Source of the DNA: Bacteroidetes bacterium UBA7662
GTDB lineage: Bacteria; Bacteroidota; Bacteroidia; UBA7662
Assembly: GCA_002483345.1 (NCBI GenBank)
Contig: DLHS01000015.1
Span: 220,525 to 284,524, forward strand
Direction: 5' to 3'
DNA: 64,000 nucleotides
Shown: positions 1 to 9,051 of the stretch, piece by piece
Position numbering within the stretch: the first letter of the stretch is position 1
How the letters are laid out: the number at the start of each line of letters is the position of its first letter
Translations under genes and position numbers: made by a program
Notes under the pieces: model-generated
Databases searched by the model: none
Told to the model about the DNA's origin: nothing
Seen by the model: the letters and a program-made list of their open reading frames with translations, nothing else

Positions 1-143
1 AGGCGAGAGGCGAGACTTTTTTTGTGCCACCCCTGCGGGGTGGCACACTGGAGGTGCGCTGCGCTTACACAGCTTGTGGTCCGCAGGGTCAACTCGTGCC
101 AGACCCCGCAGGGGTGGCACAAAAAAAGTCTCGCCTCTCGCCT
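1..143. repeat. Large structured inverted repeat, copy 1
   Basis: Bases 1-40 and 104-143 are exact reverse complements over 40 nt. Each arm carries the module GTCTCGCCTCTCG next to a 7-base A or T run and a CCCTGCGGGG-type core. Inside the left arm, 24-33 and 37-46 form their own 10-bp stem with a 3-nt loop. The spacer 41-103 holds no gene. The element lies 24 bp beyond the stop codon of the arsenite methyltransferase and may extend left of the window. Related copies are at 56912-57023 and 58164-58302. No transposase is near it. As RNA it would fold strongly, so it could act as a terminator or RNA-processing site, but that is inference. Confidence 0.85.
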
Positions 144-167
144 CTCGAAATCTCAATGCCTGCAAAC

Positions 168-1061
168 TCAGCAGCAAGCACTTCCAGGCTCACAACAGTT
201 AGCTGCCTGCACTTCTGCAATCGTCATTTTCGGCTTTTGCACCTTGATTTTGTCGCCCGCCTTTTCCGCATAAACCGTAATGCTGAAGATGCCTGTTTCA
301 CCTTTCTGGAAGTCCTCAATCCCTTGCGCATCGAGGTATCTGGTCAGGATATCGTCGGGTATCAGGATGGTTTTTGATTTCTGAACCTGGATGTTACGGA
401 AACCGGCCGCTTCTATGAAGCCCAGATATTCGTCCTTTTGAATGGCACCGGCCACACAACCCGCATACATTTCTGCATCCTGCCGAAGCGCTTCCGGGAG
501 CTCACCTACCAATACGATGTCAGAAATACTAAAGTGACCACCTGGCTTTAACACCCGCATGATTTCGTTGATGACGGCTTTTTTATCAGGCACCAGGTTA
601 AGCACGCAATTACTTACGATAACATCTGCAACGTTATCATTCACAGGCATTTGGTCAATGTCACCAAGCCTGAATTCAACATTGTTGTAACCCAGTTTTT
701 CGGCATTCAGACGGGCCTTGCTGATCATGGCTTCGGTGAAATCTATGCCGATTACCTTGCCTTCCGGACCTGTCTCATGACGCGCCACAAAACAATCATT
801 GCCGGCACCTGAACCCAGATCAATGACAGTGTCGCCAGGGTGAATTTGCGCGAATGCCGTGGGAAGACCGCAGCCAAGCCCCAGATCAGCATCAGCCGCA
901 TAACCCTCTACCTGACTGTAATCATCCATCATGATGTTGTATATCTTGTTGGAGGAAGGCGTAGCCCCACAGCAGGACGCGGCATTGTCGCCTTTATCCT
1001 GCAGGGCTATCTGGCTGTATTTTTCTTTGACGATGTTTTTGAGTGTAGTATCGTTGTTCAT
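168..1061 (-). CDS. arsM: Arsenite S-adenosylmethionine methyltransferase (ArsM)
   Basis: 297 aa cytosolic class I methyltransferase that would convert As(III) to methylated arsenicals using SAM. The SAM-binding motif DLGSGAGND is at 81-89. The three cysteines expected to bind arsenite in ArsM are placed as in the family: C64 in LGLGCG, C152 in SNCVLNLVP and C202 in YAGCVAG. Further cysteine pairs lie at 30-31, 289-290 and 296-297; CysCys ends are common in bacterial ArsM. The gene stands alone: no arsR, arsB or arsC is adjacent, so arsenic regulation cannot be read from context. It starts at ATG; the upstream gap 1062-1223 carries a heptad repeat. Confidence 0.93.
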   Translation of the reverse strand: MNNDTTLKNIVKEKYSQIALQDKGDNAASCCGATPSSNKIYNIMMDDYSQVEGYAADADLGLGCGLPTAFAQIHPGDTVIDLGSGAGNDCFVARHETGPEGKVIGIDFTEAMISKARLNAEKLGYNNVEFRLGDIDQMPVNDNVADVIVSNCVLNLVPDKKAVINEIMRVLKPGGHFSISDIVLVGELPEALRQDAEMYAGCVAGAIQKDEYLGFIEAAGFRNIQVQKSKTILIPDDILTRYLDAQGIEDFQKGETGIFSITVYAEKAGDKIKVQKPKMTIAEVQAANCCEPGSACC

Positions 1062-1153
1062 GAGTGTTAATTTTATTTCATTGCAATATTACGATTAAAT
1101 AAATTAAGAATACAACTTTGGGAAATAAACTTGTGTGGCGGGTAGTGGTTAGA

Positions 1154-1188
1154 GATTGGAAATTGGAGATTGGAGATTGGAGATTGGA
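1154..1188. repeat. Tandem GATTGGA heptad repeat (five units)
   Basis: Five consecutive 7-nt units read GATTGGA, AATTGGA, GATTGGA, GATTGGA, GATTGGA. They lie in the 162-bp gap between the copper monooxygenase stop (1224) and the arsM start (1061), 93 bp upstream of arsM. A multiple of seven does not keep a reading frame, so this is not coding. It is immediately followed by a small CCGG-TTTTG-CCGG hairpin at about 1193-1206. Confidence 0.8.
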
Positions 1189-1223
1189 GCCAGCCGGTTT
1201 TGCCGGCGGAAAACTGCTAATCG

Positions 1224-2540
1224 CTACTCCAGACATACCCCTTCATCACCTGCCCAATACGGCACATACAGAAAAACCAGGCGCATCATCTCCGTCGTAT
1301 CGTCCATACTACCGGTTTCTATGAGCATGGGCCTGGGAGGGCGGTTGGGGTTGGCCGGATTGGCGGAGCTGTTATCATAAACAGCCTCTGCATGGATAAT
1401 GGAACCCCCGGGGATTTTGAGCAGGTGTTTAAACCGGTAAAATTCCTGCCAGTTGAAGTCCCAGCGGGGAATGTGCACCAGCGGAATGGTATCACCGGCC
1501 GGGGTAAGCGCCCAGGCCAGAAAGGATTTGCCGAGTTGGTGCATGTGTGGGTTGATGTGCAGCAACGACATATCGCCCTTCGTCCGGATGTTGATGACAT
1601 AGGTGCGGATACTGTCGGCCGGAATGGTGTCACCGGCCATCCTGGGCTTAAAAGCTGCAAATTCAAGGGGTCTTTGCACCGGGACATCTGCTAACCACAA
1701 CCGGATTTTGCTTTGATCAGTAGCGGTCAATGGGGTAGGTGAGTAATGCAGGGAACGAATCAGCAGCACCCCGCGGCGGGGCAGGGCAAAGCCAATCCCC
1801 TCCGGATATTCCTGCTTACCCGATCCCGGCAGATAACCGCTGTGAAACACCGGGATTGGGTAATTTCCGGCACTGTCGATCAGTCCGAAATAACTGAAAT
1901 CCCTTGCATCGTCGATGCGTTCGGTGCTGTCGGGACTGAAAACATAGTAAGAGGGCCCTCTGAAATGATCTACACCCGGAGCAACACCTAACAGCTGGTA
2001 GCTGGCATGGTGTACCAGCGAACGGTTTCCCGGCACAAATTCGATGGCTTTTACATAGGCATCTCCGGGCAACTCGTAGGGTATTTTGTAGCAGATGTAA
2101 TGATGTTTGTTGTTTCCGGGAATGACATAAGCCTCCGGCATGCCCAATTCAATGTCAGCAGGGTCTGAAATACCGGTCGAAACAGTGTTTTTGACTTTTT
2201 TTGGTGGTTTACTACCTTCTTTTCCTCCCTGATCGAGCCAACGGAGTATGCTGTCCTTTTCTGTAACGGTCAACTGTTTTTCATTTGCAAAGGATCGGTA
2301 GTGACTGTCAGCCGTCCATGGCGGCATATAGCCGGTGCTCACAACTTCCCTGATAAATCCTTTGCGTTTGGCGAAATGTTTGTATTCCAGCAGCTCAAAT
2401 GGCGCTCCACCTTCTTTTCGATGGCAACTGCCACACTTTTGCTGTAAAAGCGGGGCAAGATGGGGGTAAAAGAAAAGATCCTGTGCCTGTGTTCCGAATG
2501 AAATCAGTCCGAAAAGGAGAAAAAAGAGCCCGGACTTCAA
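1224..2540 (-). CDS. Secreted haem-c / PHM-like copper monooxygenase-type protein
   Basis: 438 aa when started at TTG 2540-2538; this start overlaps the redoxin stop as TTGA and gives a textbook signal peptide (MKSGLFFLLFGLISFGTQAQ). An upstream ATG at 2615 would add 25 polar residues ahead of the signal and overlap the redoxin by 79 bp, so I prefer TTG. CGSCH at 36-40 is a haem-c site. The rest matches the type II copper monooxygenase layout: HH 177-178 and H265 as one copper site, H332-M-H334 and M412 as the second, the same order as in peptidylglycine hydroxylating monooxygenase. It probably acts in the periplasm. The substrate is unknown. Related planctomycete and Bacteroidota proteins fuse the redoxin and this part in one chain. 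Confidence 0.75.
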   Translation of the reverse strand: MKSGLFFLLFGLISFGTQAQDLFFYPHLAPLLQQKCGSCHRKEGGAPFELLEYKHFAKRKGFIREVVSTGYMPPWTADSHYRSFANEKQLTVTEKDSILRWLDQGGKEGSKPPKKVKNTVSTGISDPADIELGMPEAYVIPGNNKHHYICYKIPYELPGDAYVKAIEFVPGNRSLVHHASYQLLGVAPGVDHFRGPSYYVFSPDSTERIDDARDFSYFGLIDSAGNYPIPVFHSGYLPGSGKQEYPEGIGFALPRRGVLLIRSLHYSPTPLTATDQSKIRLWLADVPVQRPLEFAAFKPRMAGDTIPADSIRTYVINIRTKGDMSLLHINPHMHQLGKSFLAWALTPAGDTIPLVHIPRWDFNWQEFYRFKHLLKIPGGSIIHAEAVYDNSSANPANPNRPPRPMLIETGSMDDTTEMMRLVFLYVPYWAGDEGVCLE

Positions 2541-3133
2541 GGCTGATGGGCTATTTCGATGGGACAGCCAACCACAGCAGTTTCTTTTGGCCAGATAGGC
2601 TCGTTCATGAGCCATTTCTCAAGCGCGAGCGCAAGATATGCTGTAGAGACTTCCGTTTTCACCTTTCCAAGGGCTATCGCCCAATCATCAATGGCGCCTC
2701 TGTACTGAATACCACCCCAGGGGTCGGTCAGGAATACTTCCGGAGTTTTGGTAGCTGCCAGAATTTTTGTCAGCTCAAACCTGGTATCCAGTAAAATGTC
2801 GAAAGGAAGTTTGTATTGTTTCCTGAATTGTTCAATTTCCTTCACGGAGAGATCATTTCCTGCATAAACGCCCAGAAAAAGGATATTTTCTTCGGTAAAC
2901 TGCTGGTGTAATTCGCGGAGGTTTTTGGTATAATTTATACTCAACGGGCATTCGGGAGATACAAAAACAAGGACAGTAGCCCGGTGATAATCAATGTCAC
3001 GGAGCTTAAACTTTTTACCACGTGTATTCTCCAGTTTCAGACGTTGCAGTGCTTTGTTTTCCTGCCAGTCGGCCTGTTGTCCGCAAACGGTCAGACTCAA
3101 TACACAAAGCACAATTGTTAAGATATGTTTCAT
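2537..3133 (-). CDS. Exported redoxin (AhpC/TSA-like thioredoxin fold)
   Basis: 198 aa with an N-terminal signal (residues 1-18, cleavage near VCGQQ) and a thioredoxin-fold core. The active-site position reads SPECPLS, leaving a single cysteine C62 where thioredoxins have CxxC. A second conserved cysteine, C190, sits in the C-terminal VVGCPI. The same C-terminal VGC signature occurs in the CxxC paralogue at 34705-35229. It is the upstream partner of the copper monooxygenase, whose TTG start overlaps its TGA stop, so the two are translated together. A role in delivering electrons or handling oxidants for the partner is inference. Confidence 0.8.
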   Translation of the reverse strand: MKHILTIVLCVLSLTVCGQQADWQENKALQRLKLENTRGKKFKLRDIDYHRATVLVFVSPECPLSINYTKNLRELHQQFTEENILFLGVYAGNDLSVKEIEQFRKQYKLPFDILLDTRFELTKILAATKTPEVFLTDPWGGIQYRGAIDDWAIALGKVKTEVSTAYLALALEKWLMNEPIWPKETAVVGCPIEIAHQP

Positions 3134-3205
3134 CCTGCTGTTTCTGCTGAAGTGCGAAAGTCGCGCTACGCTGTTTTGCTATCTTTATGTCAGTATGAAT
3201 TCGCT

Positions 3206-4852
3206 ATGAAGAATCCCTTATTGTTTTTTGCCCTGCTGCTTACAGCTGTGCCGGCCAGGGCCCAAACCCCGGTCTTCTACAACCACCAGGATTCGCTCCG
3301 GGGCTACCTTTTCCCGGAAAGGGCTTGTTACGATGTGAAACACTACGACCTGGATATCAGCTTTTCGAGGGTAAATCCTTCAGATGAAAACATGCCGCTG
3401 GATCAGCTTCAGGGTTCTGTGGGTTTTCTGGTGCAGAATGTAGCGGATTACAACAGGTTACAGTTTGATCTGTTCGAAAGGTTCAGCGTCGACAGCATCT
3501 TATGGCAGGACCGTAAACTTCGTTTTGAAAGAGAAGGCAATGCCGTTTTCATATTGTTTCCGGCTAATCAGCGTGCGGGTAGACAGAACAGCTTCCGGGT
3601 ATACTATCACGGTACCGGTCTGGTGGCGAAACGAGCCCCCTGGGATGGTGGATTCAGTTATGCGAAGGATCAAAACGGACGCCCGTGGATAGGCGTAAGC
3701 TGCGAAGGACTGGGTGCCAGTAGCTGGTGGCCTAACAAGGACCATCTCAGCGAAGAACCCGACAGCATGACCCTACGCTATACCATACCCGAAGGTTTGA
3801 TGGTGGTGGGAAATGGAAGATTGTTTTCAAGAGAAATTAAAGATAAAAAAGAAACTTTTGTCTGGAAAGTAAACAACCCAATCAATAATTACAATGTCAC
3901 GGTAAACATAGGTGACTATGTCCATTTCACCGATGACTATACCGATGCCAGCGGACAGGTACGCACCTTAAACTACTATGTGCTTCGTGGCAATGAGGTC
4001 AGGGCCATTGAACATTTTCAGCAGGTAAAACCCATGCTAAGCTGCTTTGAATCTAAAATGGGGCCTTATGCCTTCTGGGAAGATGGTTATGCGCTGGTGG
4101 AAACGCCGTATTGGGGTATGGAACACCAAAGTGCGATTGCCTACGGCAATAACTACAAAAACAACAAGTATGGCTTCGATTTCATCATTGTGCATGAAAG
4201 TGGCCACGAGTGGTTTGGCAACAGCATCAGCGTAGCCGATCATGCCGATATGTGGATACACGAAGGTTTCTGTACCTACAGCGAAACCATGTTTATGGAA
4301 TGTATCCGTGGAAAAGCTGCCGCTTACGACTACATCAATGGTCAGCGACGTAACATCCGCAACCAGAAACCGATGATAGGGCCTTATGAGGTTAATTACG
4401 CGGTAGCCGATAATGACATCTATTTCAAAGGTGCCTGGATCATCCACAGCCTGCGCAACAGCCTGAACGATGATGCCCGTTTTTATGACCTGATGCGCGA
4501 TTTCAACCGTGATTTTTTTAAAAAAACAACCCGTACGGAAGAAGTAATTCAATGGTGGGCCAAACACACCGATGCCCGGTATGAAGCCACGCTAAGGCAG
4601 TATCTGTTTCAGTCTAATCTTCCGATACTCGAATACAAACTGAAGGGCAGGGGGAAAGAAAGAAAGTTAAGTTATCGGTTTGCGGGTGTGGGGCAGGATT
4701 TTTATTTACCGATAACGGTTGAGACCCGGCAAAAATCCGTCACCCTCTCACCGGATACGGATTGGCAGGAAATAACACTGACTTTTCAAAAAGGGGAGAA
4801 ACCCGCGTTATCCTTCGGGGACTATCTTTTAAAAACTGAAGAAGTAAAATAG
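3206..4852 (+). CDS. Secreted M1-family metallopeptidase
   Basis: 548 aa from ATG 3206, chosen because it begins a clean signal peptide (MKNPLLFFALLLTAVPARAQ); an upstream in-frame ATG at 3125 would bury it. It is a gluzincin aminopeptidase: HESGH at 330-334 with the third zinc ligand E353 in WIHEGF, and YWGMEHQ near 303-309 in place of the GAMEN substrate-binding loop. The length is below the roughly 850 aa of full PepN-type enzymes, because the C-terminal helical domain is missing; such short M1 proteins are common in Bacteroidota. It probably trims peptides in the periplasm or outside the cell. It faces away from the redoxin gene across a 72-bp gap, where TATCTTTA lies 5' of the start. Confidence 0.9.
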   Translation: MKNPLLFFALLLTAVPARAQTPVFYNHQDSLRGYLFPERACYDVKHYDLDISFSRVNPSDENMPLDQLQGSVGFLVQNVADYNRLQFDLFERFSVDSILWQDRKLRFEREGNAVFILFPANQRAGRQNSFRVYYHGTGLVAKRAPWDGGFSYAKDQNGRPWIGVSCEGLGASSWWPNKDHLSEEPDSMTLRYTIPEGLMVVGNGRLFSREIKDKKETFVWKVNNPINNYNVTVNIGDYVHFTDDYTDASGQVRTLNYYVLRGNEVRAIEHFQQVKPMLSCFESKMGPYAFWEDGYALVETPYWGMEHQSAIAYGNNYKNNKYGFDFIIVHESGHEWFGNSISVADHADMWIHEGFCTYSETMFMECIRGKAAAYDYINGQRRNIRNQKPMIGPYEVNYAVADNDIYFKGAWIIHSLRNSLNDDARFYDLMRDFNRDFFKKTTRTEEVIQWWAKHTDARYEATLRQYLFQSNLPILEYKLKGRGKERKLSYRFAGVGQDFYLPITVETRQKSVTLSPDTDWQEITLTFQKGEKPALSFGDYLLKTEEVK

Positions 4853-4869
4853 CAGGGTTGAGGGAAGTA

Positions 4870-5397
4870 TCAGTACTTCCTTCCCAGTATCTCCCCGTAA
4901 ATAATCCCTTTCCGCAAACTTTCAGCGTCTACGGAGAAATCCGGGTCTTCGGGCAAATCTTCAATGGCTTTGTTATAAATAGCGCTGTCGGCTTCCATAA
5001 AGGCAGCCCGGGTGGCGTCTTTGCTGGTTTGCTGGCGACGGTCTTCGGTAATGGTTTCGAGTGAACGGTTATCCGGGCGGTAATCTTCGAGCGTTTCGTA
5101 GGTGCGGGTAACAGGCTTGTGTTTTTTGGCCATTTCACTCGGCCTCATCGGCTTCACTTCCATGGGTTTTACCTCCATGGGTTTGGCTTCCATCACTGGT
5201 GGAGAAGCTTCGGGACGTGGTCTGGGTGCCGGTTTAGGTTCTTCCGCGAAAATTTCCTTCATCCAATCAGGTAGTTCCGTATTTTCGGCCTCCTGAACCG
5301 GCTTATCACCCTGCTGGCGGGCTTTCCGTTTGGTATAGCCCTGGTAGATAGAATAACCGACTACGGCAACAATATAAAGTACGGTGGTTATGTCCAT
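4870..5397 (-). CDS. Conserved hypothetical single-pass membrane protein
   Basis: 175 aa, not recognised beyond being a Bacteroidota-type hypothetical. One N-terminal membrane segment (about residues 4-20) is followed by basic residues, so the rest should be cytoplasmic. Residues about 53-88 are low complexity, rich in Pro, Lys and Glu, with the unit MEVKP repeated nearly three times. A charged helical tail ends in RKGIIYGEILGRKY, which looks like the conserved part. It lies convergent to the M1 peptidase and divergent from smc. No function is proposed. Confidence 0.75.
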   Translation of the reverse strand: MDITTVLYIVAVVGYSIYQGYTKRKARQQGDKPVQEAENTELPDWMKEIFAEEPKPAPRPRPEASPPVMEAKPMEVKPMEVKPMRPSEMAKKHKPVTRTYETLEDYRPDNRSLETITEDRRQQTSKDATRAAFMEADSAIYNKAIEDLPEDPDFSVDAESLRKGIIYGEILGRKY

Positions 5398-5437
5398 TTA
5401 CACAGCATTTTGGGGATAACGCTAAGGTAATCAGGTT

Positions 5438-5445
5438 TAGGTTTG
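5438..5445 (+). promoter_or_regulatory. Bacteroidota -7 box TAGGTTTG upstream of smc
   Basis: Exact match to TAnnTTTG, 48 nt before the smc ATG, in the 96-bp gap shared with the divergent 175-aa gene. A TTTG at 5409-5412 is upstream, but its 25-nt spacing is longer than usual. Confidence 0.45.
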
Positions 5446-5493
5446 TAAGGGTGCAAAAACACCCGAAATGTTTGGGAAAGGAAACAGCAGCGG

Positions 5494-8400
5494 ATGCGGT
5501 TGAAGTCGATTGAAATCAAAGGGTTCAAAAGTTTCGGAGACAAGGTCTCCATCCATTTTAACGACGGCGTAACGGGTATCGTAGGCCCGAACGGCTGTGG
5601 AAAATCCAATGTGGTGGATGCCATCCGTTGGGTACTCGGCGAGCAGAAGTCGCGCATGCTCCGGTCCGACAAGATGGAAAATGTGCTTTTCAACGGCACC
5701 AAAAGCCGAAAACAGGCTGCTTTGGCGGAAGTCCAGCTCAGTTTCGAGAACTCGAAGAACATCCTGCCCACCGAATACAACGAAGTCACCATCACCCGCC
5801 GCCTGTACCGCACCGGCGACAGTGAATACCTCCTTAATGGGGTAAACTGCCGTCTCAAGGACATCACCAACCTCTTCCTCGACACCGGCATAGGCAGCGA
5901 CAGCTATGCCATCATGGAGTTGAAGATGATCGACGACATCCTCAACGACAAAGACAACTCCCGCCGTCAACTGTTCGAAGAAGCCTCCGGCGTGTCCAAG
6001 TACAAAATCCGTAAAAAGGAAACCCTCGCCAAACTCGAAGACACCCAGGCCGACCTGGAAAGGGTGGATGATCTGCTGTTCGAGATTGATAAAAACATGA
6101 AAGCCCTGCAGGGGCAGGCCCGCAAAACAGAACGGTATTACAAGCTGCGAGAAGAATACAAGGTGCTGAGCCTCGATTTAGCCTGGTTTTCCCTGCATGA
6201 GCTCCATCAGCAACTGGGACGGCTGCAGGCAGAAGAGCAGCAGCTCACCGACGGCCGTCAGGGTCACGATGCTGCCATCAGCAAGTTCGAAGCCGACATT
6301 CAGCAGATCAAACTTGCCATCGTAGAACGAGAAAAACTGCTTTCAACCCGGCAAAAGGCCACCAATGAGCACATCGCAGGCATCCGGCAATATGAAAACG
6401 AACAACGGTTGCAGAATGAAAAACATCGTTTTCTCACCGATAAAGAACAGGCCCTCCAGAAACAACTGAAGGAAGATGCCGGGCATCTCACCTACATCAA
6501 AGAAGAGCTGACCAAACAACAAATCGTGCGGGAAGGTCTTGAAAAAGAGGTAAAACAACTCGAAAACATTGCCAACGAGCGTAAAAGTGAAGCGGAAGCC
6601 ACCCGTAGCCTGCACCAGCAGCAACGTCAGGCGTTGGAAGCCGATCAGAACCAGCTCAACCAGTTGCGTCAGGCTGCGTATGCCCTCGAAAAACAAGTAG
6701 CCATTCATCGCATTCAGCTTGATTCACTCAAACAGGAGTTGGAACGCAACGCCAGTGAATCAGCCCAGCGAAGCACCGAGATGAATAAATTCAACCTCAG
6801 TCTGGAAGAACTGGAACAACAACGCAAAGCGTTGCACGATAAAGTAGAGCAGCTCACCCATTTTGAACAGCAGCTTGCCGAGCGTTTGCAGCAGTTACGT
6901 TCGCTCATTGAGCAATCCAAAACCCGCACTACTGATTTCAACCGCCAGCTCGACAAACTTACCAACGAATACAATCTTACCAAAAGCCTGGTCGATAACC
7001 TTGAAGGCTACCCCGAATCGCTTAAATTTCTGAAAAAGAGTCCGGGCTGGACCAAAAACGCCCAGTTGCTGAGCGATATCATCAGCTGTAAGCCAGAGTT
7101 TAAGGCCGCCATCGAGAACTACCTGGAACCCTGGCTGAACTACTATGTGGTGCAGACCTATGCCGAGGCCCGTGCCGGTATCGAACTGCTGGCCAACGCC
7201 ACCAAAGGCAGGGCCAATTTTTTTGTGTTGGAGGCCTTCAATAACTACATCCAGGCAGAACCTATCCTGGTATCAGGTTGTGTACCGGCCCTGAACATTG
7301 CAGAATGCGATATACAGTTTTCCAACCTCATTAACCACCTTTTGGGGCATGTGTACCTGCATGAAGCCGCTGATGGGTACGATCAGGTACATCAAGACCT
7401 GACAGAACGCCATCCTGAAGCTGTTTTAATCAGTAGAAACGGCCGTTTTACCGGCAGTCGGTTGTTTCTGGCGGGTGGTTCTATGGGGCTCTTCGAAGGC
7501 AAACGTATCGGCCGTAAACGAAACCTTGAAGTGCTGCAAAAACAGATCGCAGGGGTGGAGCAACAGCTCAAGGACGAACAGGAACTGTTGCATACCCTCA
7601 ACCGGCAGGAGCAGGAAGCCCGTTTATCTACCAAACAACAGGAACTGAACACCAGCAAAGACCAGCTTAATAAAACCGACAGCGAATACCGCCTGGTGAA
7701 AAGTCAGCAGGATCAGCATGAGAAGTTCCTGACAGTGAGCAAAAACCGCCGGGAAGAACTCGAAGCCAAACAAAAGGAAACCGCGGATTTACTGGCCAGG
7801 CAGGAACCCGAGCTGGAACAGAAAAACAAGGAACGCGACCAATTGCAGGCCGCCATCGCGCATTTGCAGGAAACCTACAACCAGCTCAACGAAAGCCTGC
7901 AGCAGCAAAGCGCGGCCTTCAACGAAGCCAATGTGGCTTATCACCAGCTGTTCAATAAATTTTCTTCTGTTAACCAGGATATATCCTTCAAAGAGAGTCA
8001 GTTAAACATACTTGACAAACGCATGGCAGACAATACCGATGGTCTGGCTCAGGTGCAGCAGGAACTCAAGGAAGTGCTTAAAAGCACCGATTTCAGCGAT
8101 ACCAGACTGCTCGACATGTATGAGCAGAAGGAGGCCATGGAAAAAGCTGTTCAGGAAGCTGAAATCGCCTGGTATGCCGAAAGGGGTAAACTCGAGGAGG
8201 TAGAAAACAGCATACGTGACATCCGCAAGGTGAAGGAACAGCAGGAATATATGCTGAGTGAGCTGAAAGAAAGAGCCAACCAGCTACGACTGCAGGAAGC
8301 CGGGCTGGCAGAACGTTTATCCGTAGAGTTTGAGATAGACGTGGCAAACATCCGGGAAAGAGAAAACGCTCCGGAATCAGATGCCGAAAGTCTGCGCCGC

Positions 8401-9045
8401 CAGGTAACCGATATGAAACAAAAGCTCGAAAATTTCGGACCTATCAATCCTATGGCAGTAGAAGCCTACCAGGAAATAGAGGAACGTTTTAAATTCATCA
8501 ACGTGCAGAAAGACGACCTGATGAAGGCGAAAATATCCCTGCTGGAGACGATGGCTGAAATTGACCAGACCGCCCGGGAGAAGTTCATGGCAGCTTTTGT
8601 GACCATACGCGAGAATTTTGTGACCGTTTTCCGGTCGCTGTTCACAGAGGAAGATACCTGCGACCTCATACTCACCGATGAAGCCAATCCACTCGATTCA
8701 GCCATCCACATCATCGCCCGGCCTAAAGGCAAAAAGCCACTGACCATCAACCAGCTCAGCGGGGGAGAAAAAACGCTCACGGCTACTGCTTTGTTGTTTG
8801 CCATCTACCTCTTCAAACCCGCGCCTTTCTGCATCTTCGACGAGGTAGATGCCCCGCTCGATGATAACAACATCGATAAATTTAACCGTCTCATCCGCCG
8901 TTTCAGCGATAACAGCCAGTTTATCATCGTCACCCACAATAAAAAAACCATGGAAACCACCGACATCATTTACGGGGTTACGATGATAGAACAAGGAGTA
9001 AGCAGGGTGGTGCCGGTTGATTTCCGGAATTTATCGTTGAATTAA
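5494..9045 (+). CDS. smc: Chromosome segregation ATPase SMC
   Basis: 1183 aa, full length for bacterial SMC. The N-terminal ATPase half starts MRLKSIEIKGFKSFG and has the Walker A GPNGCGKSN at 31-39. Two long Gln/Glu-rich coiled-coil arms (about 170-500 and 690-1000) flank a hinge around 500-680. The C-terminal half carries the ABC signature QLSGGEKTLTATA and the Walker B CIFDEVDAPLDD. With ScpA and ScpB (not in the window) it forms the SMC-kleisin ring that compacts the chromosome and helps separate sister origins. The frame is intact throughout. It is transcribed alone, ending 6 bp before the convergent permease gene. Confidence 0.97.
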   Translation: MRLKSIEIKGFKSFGDKVSIHFNDGVTGIVGPNGCGKSNVVDAIRWVLGEQKSRMLRSDKMENVLFNGTKSRKQAALAEVQLSFENSKNILPTEYNEVTITRRLYRTGDSEYLLNGVNCRLKDITNLFLDTGIGSDSYAIMELKMIDDILNDKDNSRRQLFEEASGVSKYKIRKKETLAKLEDTQADLERVDDLLFEIDKNMKALQGQARKTERYYKLREEYKVLSLDLAWFSLHELHQQLGRLQAEEQQLTDGRQGHDAAISKFEADIQQIKLAIVEREKLLSTRQKATNEHIAGIRQYENEQRLQNEKHRFLTDKEQALQKQLKEDAGHLTYIKEELTKQQIVREGLEKEVKQLENIANERKSEAEATRSLHQQQRQALEADQNQLNQLRQAAYALEKQVAIHRIQLDSLKQELERNASESAQRSTEMNKFNLSLEELEQQRKALHDKVEQLTHFEQQLAERLQQLRSLIEQSKTRTTDFNRQLDKLTNEYNLTKSLVDNLEGYPESLKFLKKSPGWTKNAQLLSDIISCKPEFKAAIENYLEPWLNYYVVQTYAEARAGIELLANATKGRANFFVLEAFNNYIQAEPILVSGCVPALNIAECDIQFSNLINHLLGHVYLHEAADGYDQVHQDLTERHPEAVLISRNGRFTGSRLFLAGGSMGLFEGKRIGRKRNLEVLQKQIAGVEQQLKDEQELLHTLNRQEQEARLSTKQQELNTSKDQLNKTDSEYRLVKSQQDQHEKFLTVSKNRREELEAKQKETADLLARQEPELEQKNKERDQLQAAIAHLQETYNQLNESLQQQSAAFNEANVAYHQLFNKFSSVNQDISFKESQLNILDKRMADNTDGLAQVQQELKEVLKSTDFSDTRLLDMYEQKEAMEKAVQEAEIAWYAERGKLEEVENSIRDIRKVKEQQEYMLSELKERANQLRLQEAGLAERLSVEFEIDVANIRERENAPESDAESLRRQVTDMKQKLENFGPINPMAVEAYQEIEERFKFINVQKDDLMKAKISLLETMAEIDQTAREKFMAAFVTIRENFVTVFRSLFTEEDTCDLILTDEANPLDSAIHIIARPKGKKPLTINQLSGGEKTLTATALLFAIYLFKPAPFCIFDEVDAPLDDNNIDKFNRLIRRFSDNSQFIIVTHNKKTMETTDIIYGVTMIEQGVSRVVPVDFRNLSLN

Positions 9046-9051
9046 TCCGGG

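Noticed and set aside
168..1061. arsM as part of an arsenic resistance operon
   Set aside because: No arsR, arsB/acr3, arsC or arsA is adjacent; the neighbour is an unrelated copper protein.
1154..1188. Heptad array considered as a CRISPR remnant
   Set aside because: Units are 7 nt with no spacers, and there are no cas genes in the window.
4870..5397. MEVKP repeat in the 175-aa protein as a functional tandem repeat
   Set aside because: Only two to three short units in a Pro/Lys/Glu-rich linker; low-complexity sequence explains it.
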